A stretch of 64,000 nt of DNA from Zeimonas sp964538505 (GTDB lineage Bacteria > Pseudomonadota > Gammaproteobacteria > Burkholderiales > Burkholderiaceae_E): NCBI GenBank assembly GCA_964538505.1, contig CAZIDY010000014.1, forward strand, positions 9,835-73,834, read 5' to 3'. Of this stretch, positions 51,179-59,972 are shown one piece after another. A model generated the notes under the pieces. It saw only the letters and a list, made by a program, of their open reading frames with translations. It had not been told where the DNA came from and searched no databases. Within the stretch, counting starts at the first letter, position 1. Each line of letters starts with the position of its first letter. The translations under genes were made by a program, and so were the position numbers.

Positions 51179-51820
51179 ATGACGAAGTTGTCCGAACTGC
51201 GCAAGAGCTACGAACGTGGCGAGCTCGACGAGCAGCACGCCGCGCCCGACCCCTTCGAGCAGTTCCGGCAATGGCTCGGGCAGGCGATCGGCGCCAACGT
51301 CCCGGAGCCAAACGCGATGACGCTGGCCACCGTCGGCGAGCAGGGCCGTCCGTCGACGCGCATCGTGCTGATCAAGGATTTCGACGAGCGCGGGATCGTC
51401 TGGTACAGCAACTACGAGAGCCGCAAGGGCCGGGAACTCGCCGGCAACCCGCAGGCAGCGCTGCAGTTCCACTGGGTGGAGCTCGAGCGCGTCGTGCGCA
51501 TCGAAGGCCGGGTCACGCGGGTCGACGCCGGCGAGTCGGACGCCTATTACGCTTCCCGCCCATTGGCCTCGCGCATCGGCGCCTGGGCATCGGAACAGAG
51601 CCGGCCGCTCGCGTCACGGACCGCGCTGGTCGCGCGAGCCGCCGAGTTCGGCCTCAAATACGGCCTGCATCCCCCACGGCCGCCGCACTGGGGCGGCTAC
51701 CGGCTCGCCCCCGACTACTGGGAGTTCTGGCAGGGCCGCCCCTCCCGCCTGCACGACCGTCTGTCGTACCAGCGCCCCCCCGGCACCACCACCTGGAAGA
51801 TCCAGCGCCTCTCACCGTAA
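51179..51820 (+). CDS. pdxH: Pyridoxamine 5'-phosphate oxidase
   Basis: 213 residues. FMN-binding segments 'PSTRIVLIKDFDERGIVWYSNYESRKGREL' and the family signature 'FWQGRPSRLHDRL' near the C terminus are present, and the length is normal. It makes pyridoxal 5'-phosphate from the pyridoxine or pyridoxamine phosphates with O2. Divergent from the HD-GYP gene, with about 150 bases between. Confidence 0.96.
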   Translation: MTKLSELRKSYERGELDEQHAAPDPFEQFRQWLGQAIGANVPEPNAMTLATVGEQGRPSTRIVLIKDFDERGIVWYSNYESRKGRELAGNPQAALQFHWVELERVVRIEGRVTRVDAGESDAYYASRPLASRIGAWASEQSRPLASRTALVARAAEFGLKYGLHPPRPPHWGGYRLAPDYWEFWQGRPSRLHDRLSYQRPPGTTTWKIQRLSP

Positions 51821-51872
51821 GGGAGTCGAGGCACCGCAGTGAGCGCGGTTACCCCCTTCCCCCTTCTCTTCC

Positions 51873-52241
51873 TCAATGCAACCTCCGCTCCAGCAACTCG
51901 AGTAGCGCCATCGCCGGCAACCGGCAGGCGCGGCTGCCGGCCCGCGCGACCGCGTCGCGCAGGCGCGACGCATTCGCGACGAGCGCCTCGAGTGCGCTGT
52001 CGTCGTCGCGCAGGAACGCGGTGGCGAGTGATTCGACCCAGGCGGGCGCTTCGCCGCCTCTGCTGCCGCATTGACAGGGCTCGCCGGCCTCGAGGCGCGC
52101 GGCGAGGGCGACCAGCCGCAGCCGCGTCGCGATCGGCAGGCGTATCTCGCCGACCAGCGCTTCACTGAGTTCGGAGGCGAGCCCGGCCTGCGCGGACGGG
52201 CAGTCGATCAGGCGGGCGACGGCGTACAGGGCAGGTGACAT
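51873..52241 (-). CDS. Hypothetical protein with CxC motif
   Basis: 122 residues, mostly helical, no signal peptide or TM helix. The only notable feature is 'EPCQCGSRGG' in the middle; two further Cys occur ('IDCPSAQ', 'SRACRLP'). I do not recognise the family. It has the codon use of the neighbours and sits between convergent pdxH and the metK gene of the same strand, so it is probably a real gene. Function unknown. Confidence 0.55.
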   Translation of the reverse strand: MSPALYAVARLIDCPSAQAGLASELSEALVGEIRLPIATRLRLVALAARLEAGEPCQCGSRGGEAPAWVESLATAFLRDDDSALEALVANASRLRDAVARAGSRACRLPAMALLELLERRLH

Positions 52242-52326
52242 GCTCCCATTGGAGCAGAGCGGGTCCGCTCCAGGCTTGATCGGCGTCAGCCCGGGGCGGA
52301 TGGGACGGGAACGCCCCGACCGTTCG

Positions 52327-53493
52327 TCAGACGCCGGCGTCCGCTCGCAGCGTCTCGGCCTTGTCGGTGCGCTCCCAGGTGAACTCCGGCTCGTCGCGAC
52401 CGAAGTGCCCGTAGGCGGCGGTCTTCTGGTAGCAGGGGCGAAGGAGGTCGAGCATCTGCACGATGCCGCGCGGGCGCAGGTCGAAGTGGCGCGCCACCAG
52501 TTCCGAGAGCTTCTCGTCGGCGACGACTCCGGTTCCCTCGGTCGTGACCATGATCGAGGTCGGCTTCGCGATGCCGATCGCGTACGACAACTGCACCAGG
52601 CAGCGGCGCGCCAGTCCGGCGGCGACGATGTTCTTCGCGACGTAGCGCGCGGCGTACGCGGCCGAGCGGTCGACCTTCGACGGATCCTTGCCCGAGAACG
52701 CGCCGCCGCCGTGCGGCGCCGAGCCGCCGTAGGTGTCGACGATGATCTTGCGGCCGGTCAGTCCGCAGTCGCCCTGCGGGCCGCCGACGACGAAGCGGCC
52801 GGTGGGATTCACCAGGTAGTTCACTTCGTTGCCGCGCATCGACTCCGGAATGACCGGCTTGATCAGCTCTTCGATCACCGCCTCGCGCACCTGCCCCTGG
52901 CCGATGTCGGGCGAGTGCTGCGTCGAGATGACGACGGTGTCGACCGATTGCGGGCGTCCGTCGGCATAGCGCAGCGTGACCTGCGACTTCGCGTCCGGAC
53001 GCAGCCATGCGAGCTTGCCGCTCTTGCGCAGTTGCGACTGACGCTCGACGAGTCGGTGCGCGTAGTAGATCGCCGCCGGCATGTACTCGGGGGTTTCGTC
53101 GCAGGCGTAGCCGAACATCAGGCCCTGGTCGCCGGCACCCTGGTCGAGGTTGTCGTCGCCGGCGTGGTCGACGCCCTGTGCGATGTCGGGCGACTGCTTG
53201 TCGTAGGCGACCAGCACGCCGCAGCCGCGCCAGTCGATGCCGAAGTCGGTGTTGTCGTAGCCGATCGACTTCAGCGTGTCGCGTGCGACCTGCATGTAGT
53301 CGACGGTGGCCGTCGACGTGATCTCGCCGGCCAGCACGACGAGACCGGTGGTGCACATCGTCTCGGCGGCGACGCGCGAGAGCTTGTCCTGCTCGAGCAG
53401 GGCGTCGAGGACGGCATCGGAAATCTGGTCGGCAACCTTGTCGGGGTGCCCTTCGGAGACCGATTCCGAGGTGAACAGATATTCGCTGGTCAT
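52327..53493 (-). CDS. metK: S-adenosylmethionine synthetase
   Basis: 388 residues from the ATG at 53493 with GGAGAG upstream. Motifs: 'SESVSEGHPDKVADQISDAVLDA', 'GAGDQGLMFGYA' and 'GGGAFSGKDPSKVDRS'. It makes SAM from methionine and ATP. A TATAAT lies at 53620-53625 (minus strand), leaving a structured leader of about 115 nucleotides. Together with ahcY and metF 4-6 kb away it covers most of the activated methyl cycle. Confidence 0.97.
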   Translation of the reverse strand: MTSEYLFTSESVSEGHPDKVADQISDAVLDALLEQDKLSRVAAETMCTTGLVVLAGEITSTATVDYMQVARDTLKSIGYDNTDFGIDWRGCGVLVAYDKQSPDIAQGVDHAGDDNLDQGAGDQGLMFGYACDETPEYMPAAIYYAHRLVERQSQLRKSGKLAWLRPDAKSQVTLRYADGRPQSVDTVVISTQHSPDIGQGQVREAVIEELIKPVIPESMRGNEVNYLVNPTGRFVVGGPQGDCGLTGRKIIVDTYGGSAPHGGGAFSGKDPSKVDRSAAYAARYVAKNIVAAGLARRCLVQLSYAIGIAKPTSIMVTTEGTGVVADEKLSELVARHFDLRPRGIVQMLDLLRPCYQKTAAYGHFGRDEPEFTWERTDKAETLRADAGV

Positions 53494-53625
53494 AGGCTTC
53501 TCTCCTGTCGGCGCGCTGCCGACTTTCGAGAAGCGGCGACGCTTTAGCGGAACTTTCTGCGGACGCATGATGCGCCGTCGCCGCCCCGCAAGTTGTCTCA
53601 TTAACTCGGCGGCACCCCGATTATA
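53494..53625 (-). promoter_or_regulatory. metK promoter and structured 5' leader
   Basis: A perfect TATAAT (minus strand) is at 53620-53625. Downstream, nine bases GCGGCGACG (53576-53584) pair exactly with CGUCGCCGC (53533-53541), enclosing a small CGCAUCAUGCG hairpin and an unpaired A-rich segment. A second perfect hairpin, GUCGGC-AGCGC-GCCGAC (53507-53523), ends just before the ribosome site GGAGAG. The layout suggests control of translation, but it matches no SAM riboswitch class I can identify. Confidence 0.5.
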
Positions 53626-53668
53626 GGGTAGGCTCGCGCCTCGCCAGAGGCCGCGTTCCGTTCATTCG

Positions 53669-54664
53669 ATGACGACCCCATCCATGCCCCCACGCCCTCC
53701 CGGCGTCGTGGCGTCATCACGCCGCCCCGGCGGCGGGGCGTCCTCCCGCCCGCCCGGCGGCGGGGCGTCCTCCCGCCCCGGGAACGGCGGCGTCGTGTTG
53801 GCCGTCCTGCGCGGGATCGGTCGGCTGCCGCTGCGCACGGCGAGGTCGCTGGGCTGGTTGCTCGGGTGGATCGCCTACGCGGCTTCGCCCGGCTACCGAC
53901 GCAAGATCCGCACGAACCTGTGTCATGCCGGGCTCGATTCGCCGGCGATGCGCTGGCGCGTGGCCGGCGAGGCCGGGCGGACGATGGGCGAGCTGCCCTA
54001 CGTCTGGACGCGCCCGCTCGCGCTGATCGCCGGGCAGGTGCGCTGCGAGAGGGCCGATCTCGACGTGCTCGAGGATGCCGAGCGCGCTGCCCGCGGGGTG
54101 CTCTTCGTCACGCCGCATCTCGGCGCCTTCGAGGTCGCCGCGCGCTGGTACGCGACGCGCGCGCCGATCACCGTGCTGTTCAAGCCGCCGCGCAAGCCGT
54201 GGCTGCGCCCGCTGGTCGTGTTCGCGCGCGAGCGCGACGCGATGCGCGCGGTGCCGCCGACGCTCGGCGGCCTGCGCGCCATGCTGCGTGCGCTGCGCGA
54301 CCGGCAGGCAATCGGGCTGCTTCCGGACCAGGTCCCGAGTGCCGGTGAAGGGCGCTGGGCCTCGTTCTTCGGCGAGCCGGCGTACACGATGACGCTGCCC
54401 GAGCGGCTCGTCCAGCAGACGGGCGCGCGCGTCGTCATCGCCGTCTGCGAGCGGGTCGTGCGCCCGCCAGGCTGGCGCCTGCGCCTCGAGGCGATGCCTG
54501 AGACACCGAGCCCCGAGGCACTCAACGAACGGATGCAGCGCTGCATCCTGCGCAGTCCCGAGCAGTATCTGTGGGGATACAACCGGTATCGCAGGCCTCC
54601 GGGAGCGTCCGCGCGCGTGCCGATGGAGCCCGCGCCATCGAACGGAAGCCCTGGTGCTCGTTGA
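53669..54664 (+). CDS. LpxL/HtrB-family lipid A acyltransferase (first copy)
   Basis: 331 residues from the ATG at 53669. The first 40 residues are a Gly/Ser/Arg/Pro run built from a 27-bp tandem repeat and are not part of the family; a GTG near 53794 may be the true start. The LpxL core has the HX4E-type site in 'TPHLGAFEVAARW', then 'RDRQAIGLLPDQVPSAGEGRWASFFGEPAY' and 'YLWGYNRYR'. It adds a secondary acyl chain to lipid A at the inner membrane. Its 3' end overlaps the second copy. Divergent from metK, sharing an intergenic region. Confidence 0.86.
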   Translation: MTTPSMPPRPPGVVASSRRPGGGASSRPPGGGASSRPGNGGVVLAVLRGIGRLPLRTARSLGWLLGWIAYAASPGYRRKIRTNLCHAGLDSPAMRWRVAGEAGRTMGELPYVWTRPLALIAGQVRCERADLDVLEDAERAARGVLFVTPHLGAFEVAARWYATRAPITVLFKPPRKPWLRPLVVFARERDAMRAVPPTLGGLRAMLRALRDRQAIGLLPDQVPSAGEGRWASFFGEPAYTMTLPERLVQQTGARVVIAVCERVVRPPGWRLRLEAMPETPSPEALNERMQRCILRSPEQYLWGYNRYRRPPGASARVPMEPAPSNGSPGAR

Positions 54665-55547
54665 CGCACTGACGCGGGTGGGGCTTCTGCTGCTGCGTGC
54701 AGTGTCGGCGTTGCCGTATCCGGTGCTGCGCGTGCTCGGCGGTGCCGGCGGCGCGATCGCCTGGTGGCTCGCGCGCGACCGACGACGCGTCACGCTGCGC
54801 AATCTCGAGCTGTGTTTTCCGGAATGGAGCGAGGCGAGGCGCGTTGCCGTCGGGCGCGCGCATTTCCGTTACTTCGTGCGCAGCTTCGTCGACCGCTTCA
54901 TTCTCTGGTACGGACCCGTGCCGCGCGTGCGCGCGCTGTGCACGCTCGAAGGCGGCGAGCATTACGAAGCGCACCGCGGTCGTCCGGTGATCCTGCTCGC
55001 GCCGCATTTCGTCGGCTGCGACGCGGGCGGTGCGCGCATGTATTTCGAGACGCCGATCGTGTCGATGTATGCGCGGCAGAAGAATCGCGTGTTCGATGCC
55101 GCGATGACGCGCGGTCGTACCCGCCTGCCTGGTGCGTCGATGGTGCTGCGTACCGATGGGTTGCGTGCGGTCGTGCGCCTGATGCGCTCCGGGACGCCTT
55201 TCTATTTCCTGCCCGACATGGATCTCGGTGCGCGCGATGCGCTGTTCGTTCCGTTCTTCGGCGTGCCCGCGGCGACCGTCACCTCGGTTGCGCGGCTCGT
55301 GCGGCTGACCGGCGCCGTCGTCGTGCCGTGCGTGACGCGCATGACCGACGACGGCTACGTCGTGCGCCTGTATCCGGCGTGGGAATCCTTCCCCGGCGAC
55401 GACCTCCACGAGGCGACCCGGCGGATGAACGAGTTCATCGAGCAGCGCGTGCTCGAGATGCCCCCGCAGTACCTGTGGAGCCATCGCCGCTTCAAGACGC
55501 GACCGCCCGGCGAGCCCAGCCTGTACGCCGACGGCGATCGGCGATAA
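54654..55547 (+). CDS. LpxL/HtrB-family lipid A acyltransferase (second copy)
   Basis: 297 residues from a GTG that overlaps the first copy by 11 bases. It has an N-terminal membrane anchor, the HX4D motif 'APHFVGCDAGG', 'FLPDMDLGARDALFVPFFG' and 'PPQYLWSHRRFKTRPPG'. Tandem LpxL-type genes between metK and dapF are typical of Burkholderiales and should act on different lipid A positions. dapF follows after 7 bases. Confidence 0.9.
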   Translation: MLVDALTRVGLLLLRAVSALPYPVLRVLGGAGGAIAWWLARDRRRVTLRNLELCFPEWSEARRVAVGRAHFRYFVRSFVDRFILWYGPVPRVRALCTLEGGEHYEAHRGRPVILLAPHFVGCDAGGARMYFETPIVSMYARQKNRVFDAAMTRGRTRLPGASMVLRTDGLRAVVRLMRSGTPFYFLPDMDLGARDALFVPFFGVPAATVTSVARLVRLTGAVVVPCVTRMTDDGYVVRLYPAWESFPGDDLHEATRRMNEFIEQRVLEMPPQYLWSHRRFKTRPPGEPSLYADGDRR

Positions 55548-55554
55548 TCGATCG

Positions 55555-56436
55555 ATGGATCGGGCGACGCTTCGCTTCACGAAGATGCACGGTGCGGGCA
55601 ACGACTTCGTCGTCATCGACGGCGTGCGCCAGCGCGTGGGCTTCACGCGCGAGCAATGGCGGCGCATCGCCGATCGCCATCGCGGCATCGGCGCCGACCA
55701 GATCCTGCTCGTCGAACCGTCGCAGCATGAGGGCGTCGACTTCCGCTACCGGATCTTCAACGCCGATGGCGCCGAGGTCGAGCAGTGCGGCAACGGTGCA
55801 CGCTGCTTCGTGCGTTTCGTGCTCGATCATGGCCTCACCGATCGACGCACGATCCGCGTCGAGACGCTCGGCGGCGTGATCGAGCCTGCGATCGAAGACG
55901 ATGGCCGCGTGCGCGTCGACATGGGTACGCCGGCCTTCGGGCCGCAGGCAGTCGGCTTCGACGCGCAGGGCGTCGAAGCGCGCGCACTCGGCGACGACCT
56001 CGTCCATGCACTCGACATCGACGCAGAACGACGCTGGGTCTCGCTCGTGTCGCTCGGCAATCCGCACGCGGTGCAGTTCGTCGACGACGTCGACGAGGCG
56101 CCGGTCGCCGGCGAGGGGCCGCGCATCGAGCATTCGCCGCGCTTTGCGCGCGGCGTGAATGCGGGCTTCGCACAGGTCGTTTCCGCGCATGAGCTGCGGC
56201 TGCGCGTCTGGGAGCGCGGCGCCGGCGAGACGCTCGCCTGCGGCACCGGCGCCTGTGCCGCGGCGCTGGCCGGAATCCGCCAGCGGCGGCTGCGCTCGCC
56301 GGTGGACGTTCGAACGCGCGGCGGAGCGCTGCGCATCGACTGGGACGGAACGAGGCTTACCATGACGGGCCCCGCGCAAACGGTCTTCGAGGGAGAGATC
56401 GACTGCGCGACGCTATTCGATACGGACTGCGAATGA
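55555..56436 (+). CDS. dapF: Diaminopimelate epimerase
   Basis: 293 residues. Start 'RFTKMHGAGNDFVVIDG' and the two catalytic Cys in 'EQCGNGARCFVRF' and 'LACGTGACAAALAGI' are all present. It converts LL- to meso-diaminopimelate for lysine and peptidoglycan. Overlaps the DUF484 gene by ATGA. Confidence 0.97.
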   Translation: MDRATLRFTKMHGAGNDFVVIDGVRQRVGFTREQWRRIADRHRGIGADQILLVEPSQHEGVDFRYRIFNADGAEVEQCGNGARCFVRFVLDHGLTDRRTIRVETLGGVIEPAIEDDGRVRVDMGTPAFGPQAVGFDAQGVEARALGDDLVHALDIDAERRWVSLVSLGNPHAVQFVDDVDEAPVAGEGPRIEHSPRFARGVNAGFAQVVSAHELRLRVWERGAGETLACGTGACAAALAGIRQRRLRSPVDVRTRGGALRIDWDGTRLTMTGPAQTVFEGEIDCATLFDTDCE

Positions 56437-57107
56437 CGCAACACGCCTGCGACGCCGACGACGTCGCGCACTACCTGCTCGAGAACCCCGATTTCTTCGA
56501 ATCGCACGTCGAGCTGCTCGCCTCGATTACCGTTCCGCATCCGCATGGCGGGCGGGCGATCTCGCTGCACGAGCGCCAGCTCGAGGTGCTGCGCGAACGC
56601 CTGCGCGCCCGCGAGATGAAGCTCGCCGAGCTCGTGCGCATCGGCGAGGAGAACGATGCGCTGGCCGAGAAGCTCAATCGCTGGACGCGCCAGCTGCTGC
56701 TCGCCGCCGAGCCGCAGCGCCTGCCCGACATCGTCGTCGACGGCCTGCGCACGATCTTCTCGGTGCCGCAGGTGGCGATGCGCCTGTGGGGCCTGCGCGA
56801 CGGCTACGTCGGGCTGGAATGCGCGCAGCCGGTCGCGGTCGACGCGATCACGCTCGCCAACAGCATGAAGCAGCCGTTCTGCGGTCCGAACTCCGATTTC
56901 CACGCCGCCACCTGGCTGCCCGACGGCGGCGCAAGCACGAATTCGATCGCGCTGCTGCCGCTGCGAAAGGGCGTCGATCCGAAGGCCTTCGGGCTGGTCG
57001 TGCTCGGGTCTTCCGATCCCGAGCGCTTCCGTTCGGGGATGGGAACCGCCTTCCTCGAGCGCATCGCCGATACGGCCGCTGCGGCGCTCTCGCGGCTGGC
57101 CGAATAG
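56433..57107 (+). CDS. DUF484 family protein (GAF-like)
   Basis: 224 residues. The N-terminal helix-coil 'VAHYLLENPDFFESHVELLASITVPHPHGGRAISLHERQLEVLRERL' is diagnostic of DUF484 and is followed by a GAF-like domain. The family is almost always encoded between dapF and xerC in β- and γ-proteobacteria, as here. No biochemical role is established. xerC follows after 6 bases. Confidence 0.93.
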   Translation: MTQHACDADDVAHYLLENPDFFESHVELLASITVPHPHGGRAISLHERQLEVLRERLRAREMKLAELVRIGEENDALAEKLNRWTRQLLLAAEPQRLPDIVVDGLRTIFSVPQVAMRLWGLRDGYVGLECAQPVAVDAITLANSMKQPFCGPNSDFHAATWLPDGGASTNSIALLPLRKGVDPKAFGLVVLGSSDPERFRSGMGTAFLERIADTAAAALSRLAE

Positions 57108-57113
57108 ACGCGG

Positions 57114-58124
57114 ATGACGACGCCGGCGATCGAGCGGTATCTCGCGCTGCTCGCCGGCGAGCGCGGCTGCTCGCCGCGCACGATCGAGAGCTACCGGATC
57201 GACCTTGCCGCGCTGGCTTCGCTCGTCGTTGGCCTGTTCGAGCCCGGCGGCGAGGAGCTCCGGTGGGCGGCAATCGATCAGCTGCACCTTCGTCGCTGGG
57301 TCGCCGCGAGCGCGCGCGCCGGGCTGTCGCCGCGCACGATTGCCCGCCGCCTGTCGGCATGGCGTGGTTTCTTCGACTGGCTCGCATCGTGCGGGTTGGC
57401 GCAGGCGAATCCGGTCCGCGGGCTGCGCGCGCCCCGTGCGCCGCGACGGCTGCCGAAGGCGCTCGCCCCCGATCTCGCGGTGCGGCTGGTGCAGCCCGCA
57501 ACCGGGTGCGACGCCGATGCCGATGAAGCCCTCGCCCTCGCGAAGCCCGGTCGCGCGACCGACGACGCATTCGACGCCGCGCGCGACGATGCGATCGCGG
57601 AGCTCTTCTACTCGTCGGGCCTGCGGCTGTCCGAGCTCGTTTCGCTCGATGTTCGTCATTTTTCCGGGCCGCCGGCGTCCACTGGCTGGATCGACCTTGC
57701 CGAAGCCGAGGCGACGGTGCGCGGCAAGGGTGGCCGGACGCGGACGGTGCCGGTGGGCAGCGCGGCGCGGGCCGCGCTGCAGCGCTGGCTCGGGCTTCGT
57801 GCCGCCTGGTGCGCGCTGCGCCCGCAGGCCGACGAGCGTGCGCTCTTCCTGAGCACGCGCGGCACGCGCATCTCGAACCGGACCGTGCAACTGCGGCTCA
57901 AGCAGCGCGCGCTGCGCCGGGGCATCCCGGCGAACGTGCATCCGCACGTGCTGCGCCATTCCTTTGCCAGCCATCTGCTGCAATCGAGCGGAGATCTGCG
58001 TGCGGTGCAGGAGTTGCTCGGCCACGCGAGCATATCTACTACGCAGGTCTATACCGCGCTGGATTTCCAGCGGCTGGCCGCGGTATACGACGCCGCGCAT
58101 CCGCGCGCCCGGCGCCGCGGCTGA
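57114..58124 (+). CDS. xerC: Tyrosine recombinase XerC
   Basis: 336 residues. Catalytic residues are Arg171 ('SSGLRLSEL'), Lys205 ('GKGGRTR'), His278 and Arg281 ('HPHVLRHSFASHLL'), His304 ('LGHASIST') and the nucleophile Tyr313 ('TQVYT'). The N-terminal SAM-like domain is complete. With XerD it resolves chromosome dimers at dif. A slightly long insert at 130-155 separates the two domains. Fourth gene of the dapF-DUF484-xerC group. Confidence 0.95.
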   Translation: MTTPAIERYLALLAGERGCSPRTIESYRIDLAALASLVVGLFEPGGEELRWAAIDQLHLRRWVAASARAGLSPRTIARRLSAWRGFFDWLASCGLAQANPVRGLRAPRAPRRLPKALAPDLAVRLVQPATGCDADADEALALAKPGRATDDAFDAARDDAIAELFYSSGLRLSELVSLDVRHFSGPPASTGWIDLAEAEATVRGKGGRTRTVPVGSAARAALQRWLGLRAAWCALRPQADERALFLSTRGTRISNRTVQLRLKQRALRRGIPANVHPHVLRHSFASHLLQSSGDLRAVQELLGHASISTTQVYTALDFQRLAAVYDAAHPRARRRG

Positions 58125-58273
58125 TCGCCGCGTTCCACCCTCGAGCAGCCCCCCGTTTTGCGCGTGGCGAGGGTATCGATCACCCCCGCGCGATCGGCTG
58201 TACACTTCGCCCTCCCCGGAAGCGCGACGGGCATTGCTGTAGCGTCGCGAACCGGTCGCGCAGGAGGTGCTCG

Positions 58274-59251
58274 ATGGCGAAAAGGCAGGTTCCGGTCACG
58301 ATCCTCACCGGGTTCCTCGGCAGCGGGAAAACCACGCTGTTGAACCGGATCCTGAAGGAGCAGCATGGGCACCGGATCGCCGTCATCGAGAACGAGTTCG
58401 GCGAAGAAGGCGTAGACAACGAGCTGCTGCTGCAGGATCGCGAGGAGCAGATCGTCGAGATGAACAACGGCTGCATCTGCTGCACCGTGCGCGGCGATCT
58501 CGTTCGCATCCTCGGCGACCTGCACCAGCGTCGCGAGGCGGGCGATATCGCCTTCGACCGCGTCGTCATCGAGACCACCGGCATGGCCGATCCCGGGCCG
58601 GTTGCGCAGACTTTCTTCGTCGACGACGAGGTGGCCGATCATTTCCTGCTCGACGCGGTCCTCACCGTCGTCGACGCGCACCATGGCGAGCGCCAGCTCG
58701 ACGAGCATCGCGAGGCGCAGGAGCAGGTCGGATTCGCCGACCGCATCCTGCTGTCGAAGGTCGACCTGGTCGATGACGGGGTGCGCGAGCGGCTCACCGC
58801 GCGCCTGAAGCGGATGAATCCACGGGCACCGGTGCGGCCGGTGCATTTCGGCAACGCGCCGATCGACGAGATTCTCGACATCCGCGGTTTCAACCTGAAT
58901 GCCGTGCTCGAGATCGATCCGCAGTTTCTCGAGAACGACGACCACGACCACGACGATGCCGTGTCGTCCTTCGTTTTCCGGTCGTCGAAGGCTTTCGACC
59001 CGTTGAAACTGGAGGACTTTCTTTCCGGGGTGATTCAGGTTTACGGCCCCGACCTGTTGCGGTATAAAGGCGTCCTTTTCATGAAGGGCTCGGACCGCCA
59101 GACGGTATTCCAGGGCGTGCACATGATGATGGGCGCCGATTCGGGGCGGCGCTGGCAGCCGGGCGAGAAACGCGGCAGTCGGATGGTATTCATCGGCCGA
59201 AACCTGCCGCAGGAGACCATCGTGAAAGGCCTCGAGCAATGTCTGGCATGA
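58274..59251 (+). CDS. CobW/COG0523-family GTPase (probable zinc metallochaperone)
   Basis: 325 residues from the ATG at 58274 with AGGAGG upstream. P-loop 'GFLGSGKTTLLN', the metal motif 'GCICC', 'SKVDLVD' for guanine, and a metal-binding run 'ENDDHDHDDAV' before the C-terminal CobW domain ('VYGPDLLRYKGVLFMKGSDRQTVFQGVHMMM'). The family delivers metals, often zinc, to client enzymes. Placement just before dksA is recurrent in Burkholderiales. Confidence 0.92.
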   Translation: MAKRQVPVTILTGFLGSGKTTLLNRILKEQHGHRIAVIENEFGEEGVDNELLLQDREEQIVEMNNGCICCTVRGDLVRILGDLHQRREAGDIAFDRVVIETTGMADPGPVAQTFFVDDEVADHFLLDAVLTVVDAHHGERQLDEHREAQEQVGFADRILLSKVDLVDDGVRERLTARLKRMNPRAPVRPVHFGNAPIDEILDIRGFNLNAVLEIDPQFLENDDHDHDDAVSSFVFRSSKAFDPLKLEDFLSGVIQVYGPDLLRYKGVLFMKGSDRQTVFQGVHMMMGADSGRRWQPGEKRGSRMVFIGRNLPQETIVKGLEQCLA

Positions 59252-59392
59252 TCCTGCGGGGCTCCGGGCACGGAGCTCGCTCTTCAGGTTCCCAGCAGCG
59301 CGCGGGAGCGCGTCGCGAGCTGGCGCCGGATTCCCGCATCCCGGCTTCCCGAGTCAACCCAAGGCGCTCCGCGAAGCGCAGGCAGAGACATC

Positions 59393-59821
59393 ATGGCAGC
59401 GACTAAGGAAAAGCGAATTCCCACCGAGGCAGAACTGCTGAAGATGCCCGAGTCCGACTACATGAACGACGCGCAGCTCGCATTTTTTCGCGAACGACTG
59501 CAGCAGATCGAACGGGACATCCTCGCCAACGCGGACGAAACCACGGAAAACCTGCGGGAAACCGTCGTCGTGCCCGATCCCGCAGACCGCGCCACGATCG
59601 AGGAAGAGCATGCGCTGGAGCTGCGCACGCGTGATCGCGAGCGCAAGCTGCTGAAAAAGGTGCAGCAGTCGCTGGCACGCATCGACAGCGGCGAATACGG
59701 CTATTGCGAGGAAACCGGCGAGCCGATCGGCGTTCCGCGCCTGCTCGCCCGGCCCACCGCCACGTTGTCGCTCGAGGCGCAGGAGCGGCGCGAGTTGCGC
59801 CAGAAGCTCTACGGAGACTGA
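59393..59821 (+). CDS. dksA: RNA polymerase-binding transcription factor DksA (zinc-finger-reduced form)
   Basis: 142 residues. Long coiled coil ('FFRERLQQIERDILANADE...RTRDRERKLLKKVQQSL') with the tip Asp pair in 'VPDPADRAT', then the globular part 'GEYGYCEETGEPIGVPRLLARPTATLSLEAQERRE'. Only one of the four zinc-binding Cys of E. coli DksA remains, which is the usual betaproteobacterial form and suggests it does not need zinc. It works with ppGpp on RNA polymerase. A strong terminator follows. Confidence 0.96.
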   Translation: MAATKEKRIPTEAELLKMPESDYMNDAQLAFFRERLQQIERDILANADETTENLRETVVVPDPADRATIEEEHALELRTRDRERKLLKKVQQSLARIDSGEYGYCEETGEPIGVPRLLARPTATLSLEAQERRELRQKLYGD

Positions 59822-59856
59822 TTCTTCGCTGGCCGACCACAGGCCCCTGGCCACCG

Positions 59857-59886
59857 ACACGCGGCTCCTGCCGCGTGTTTTTGTTT
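59857..59886 (+). terminator. Rho-independent terminator of dksA
   Basis: A perfect 9-bp stem (ACACGCGGC / GCCGCGTGT) with a TCCT loop is followed by TTTTGTTT, 36 bases after the dksA stop. This is the clearest intrinsic terminator in the window. Confidence 0.93.
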
Positions 59887-59972
59887 GGGGACCCGGTGCT
59901 ATTCTCGATTGGCATTCCGGCGTGCGCATAGCGGCGCCGGCGTCCACCGCTCCCAGCATCGGAAGGCGCCCG

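Noticed and set aside
59393..59821. Truncated or mutated dksA because of missing zinc cysteines
   Set aside because: Length and coiled coil are normal and the single-Cys form is standard in this class.
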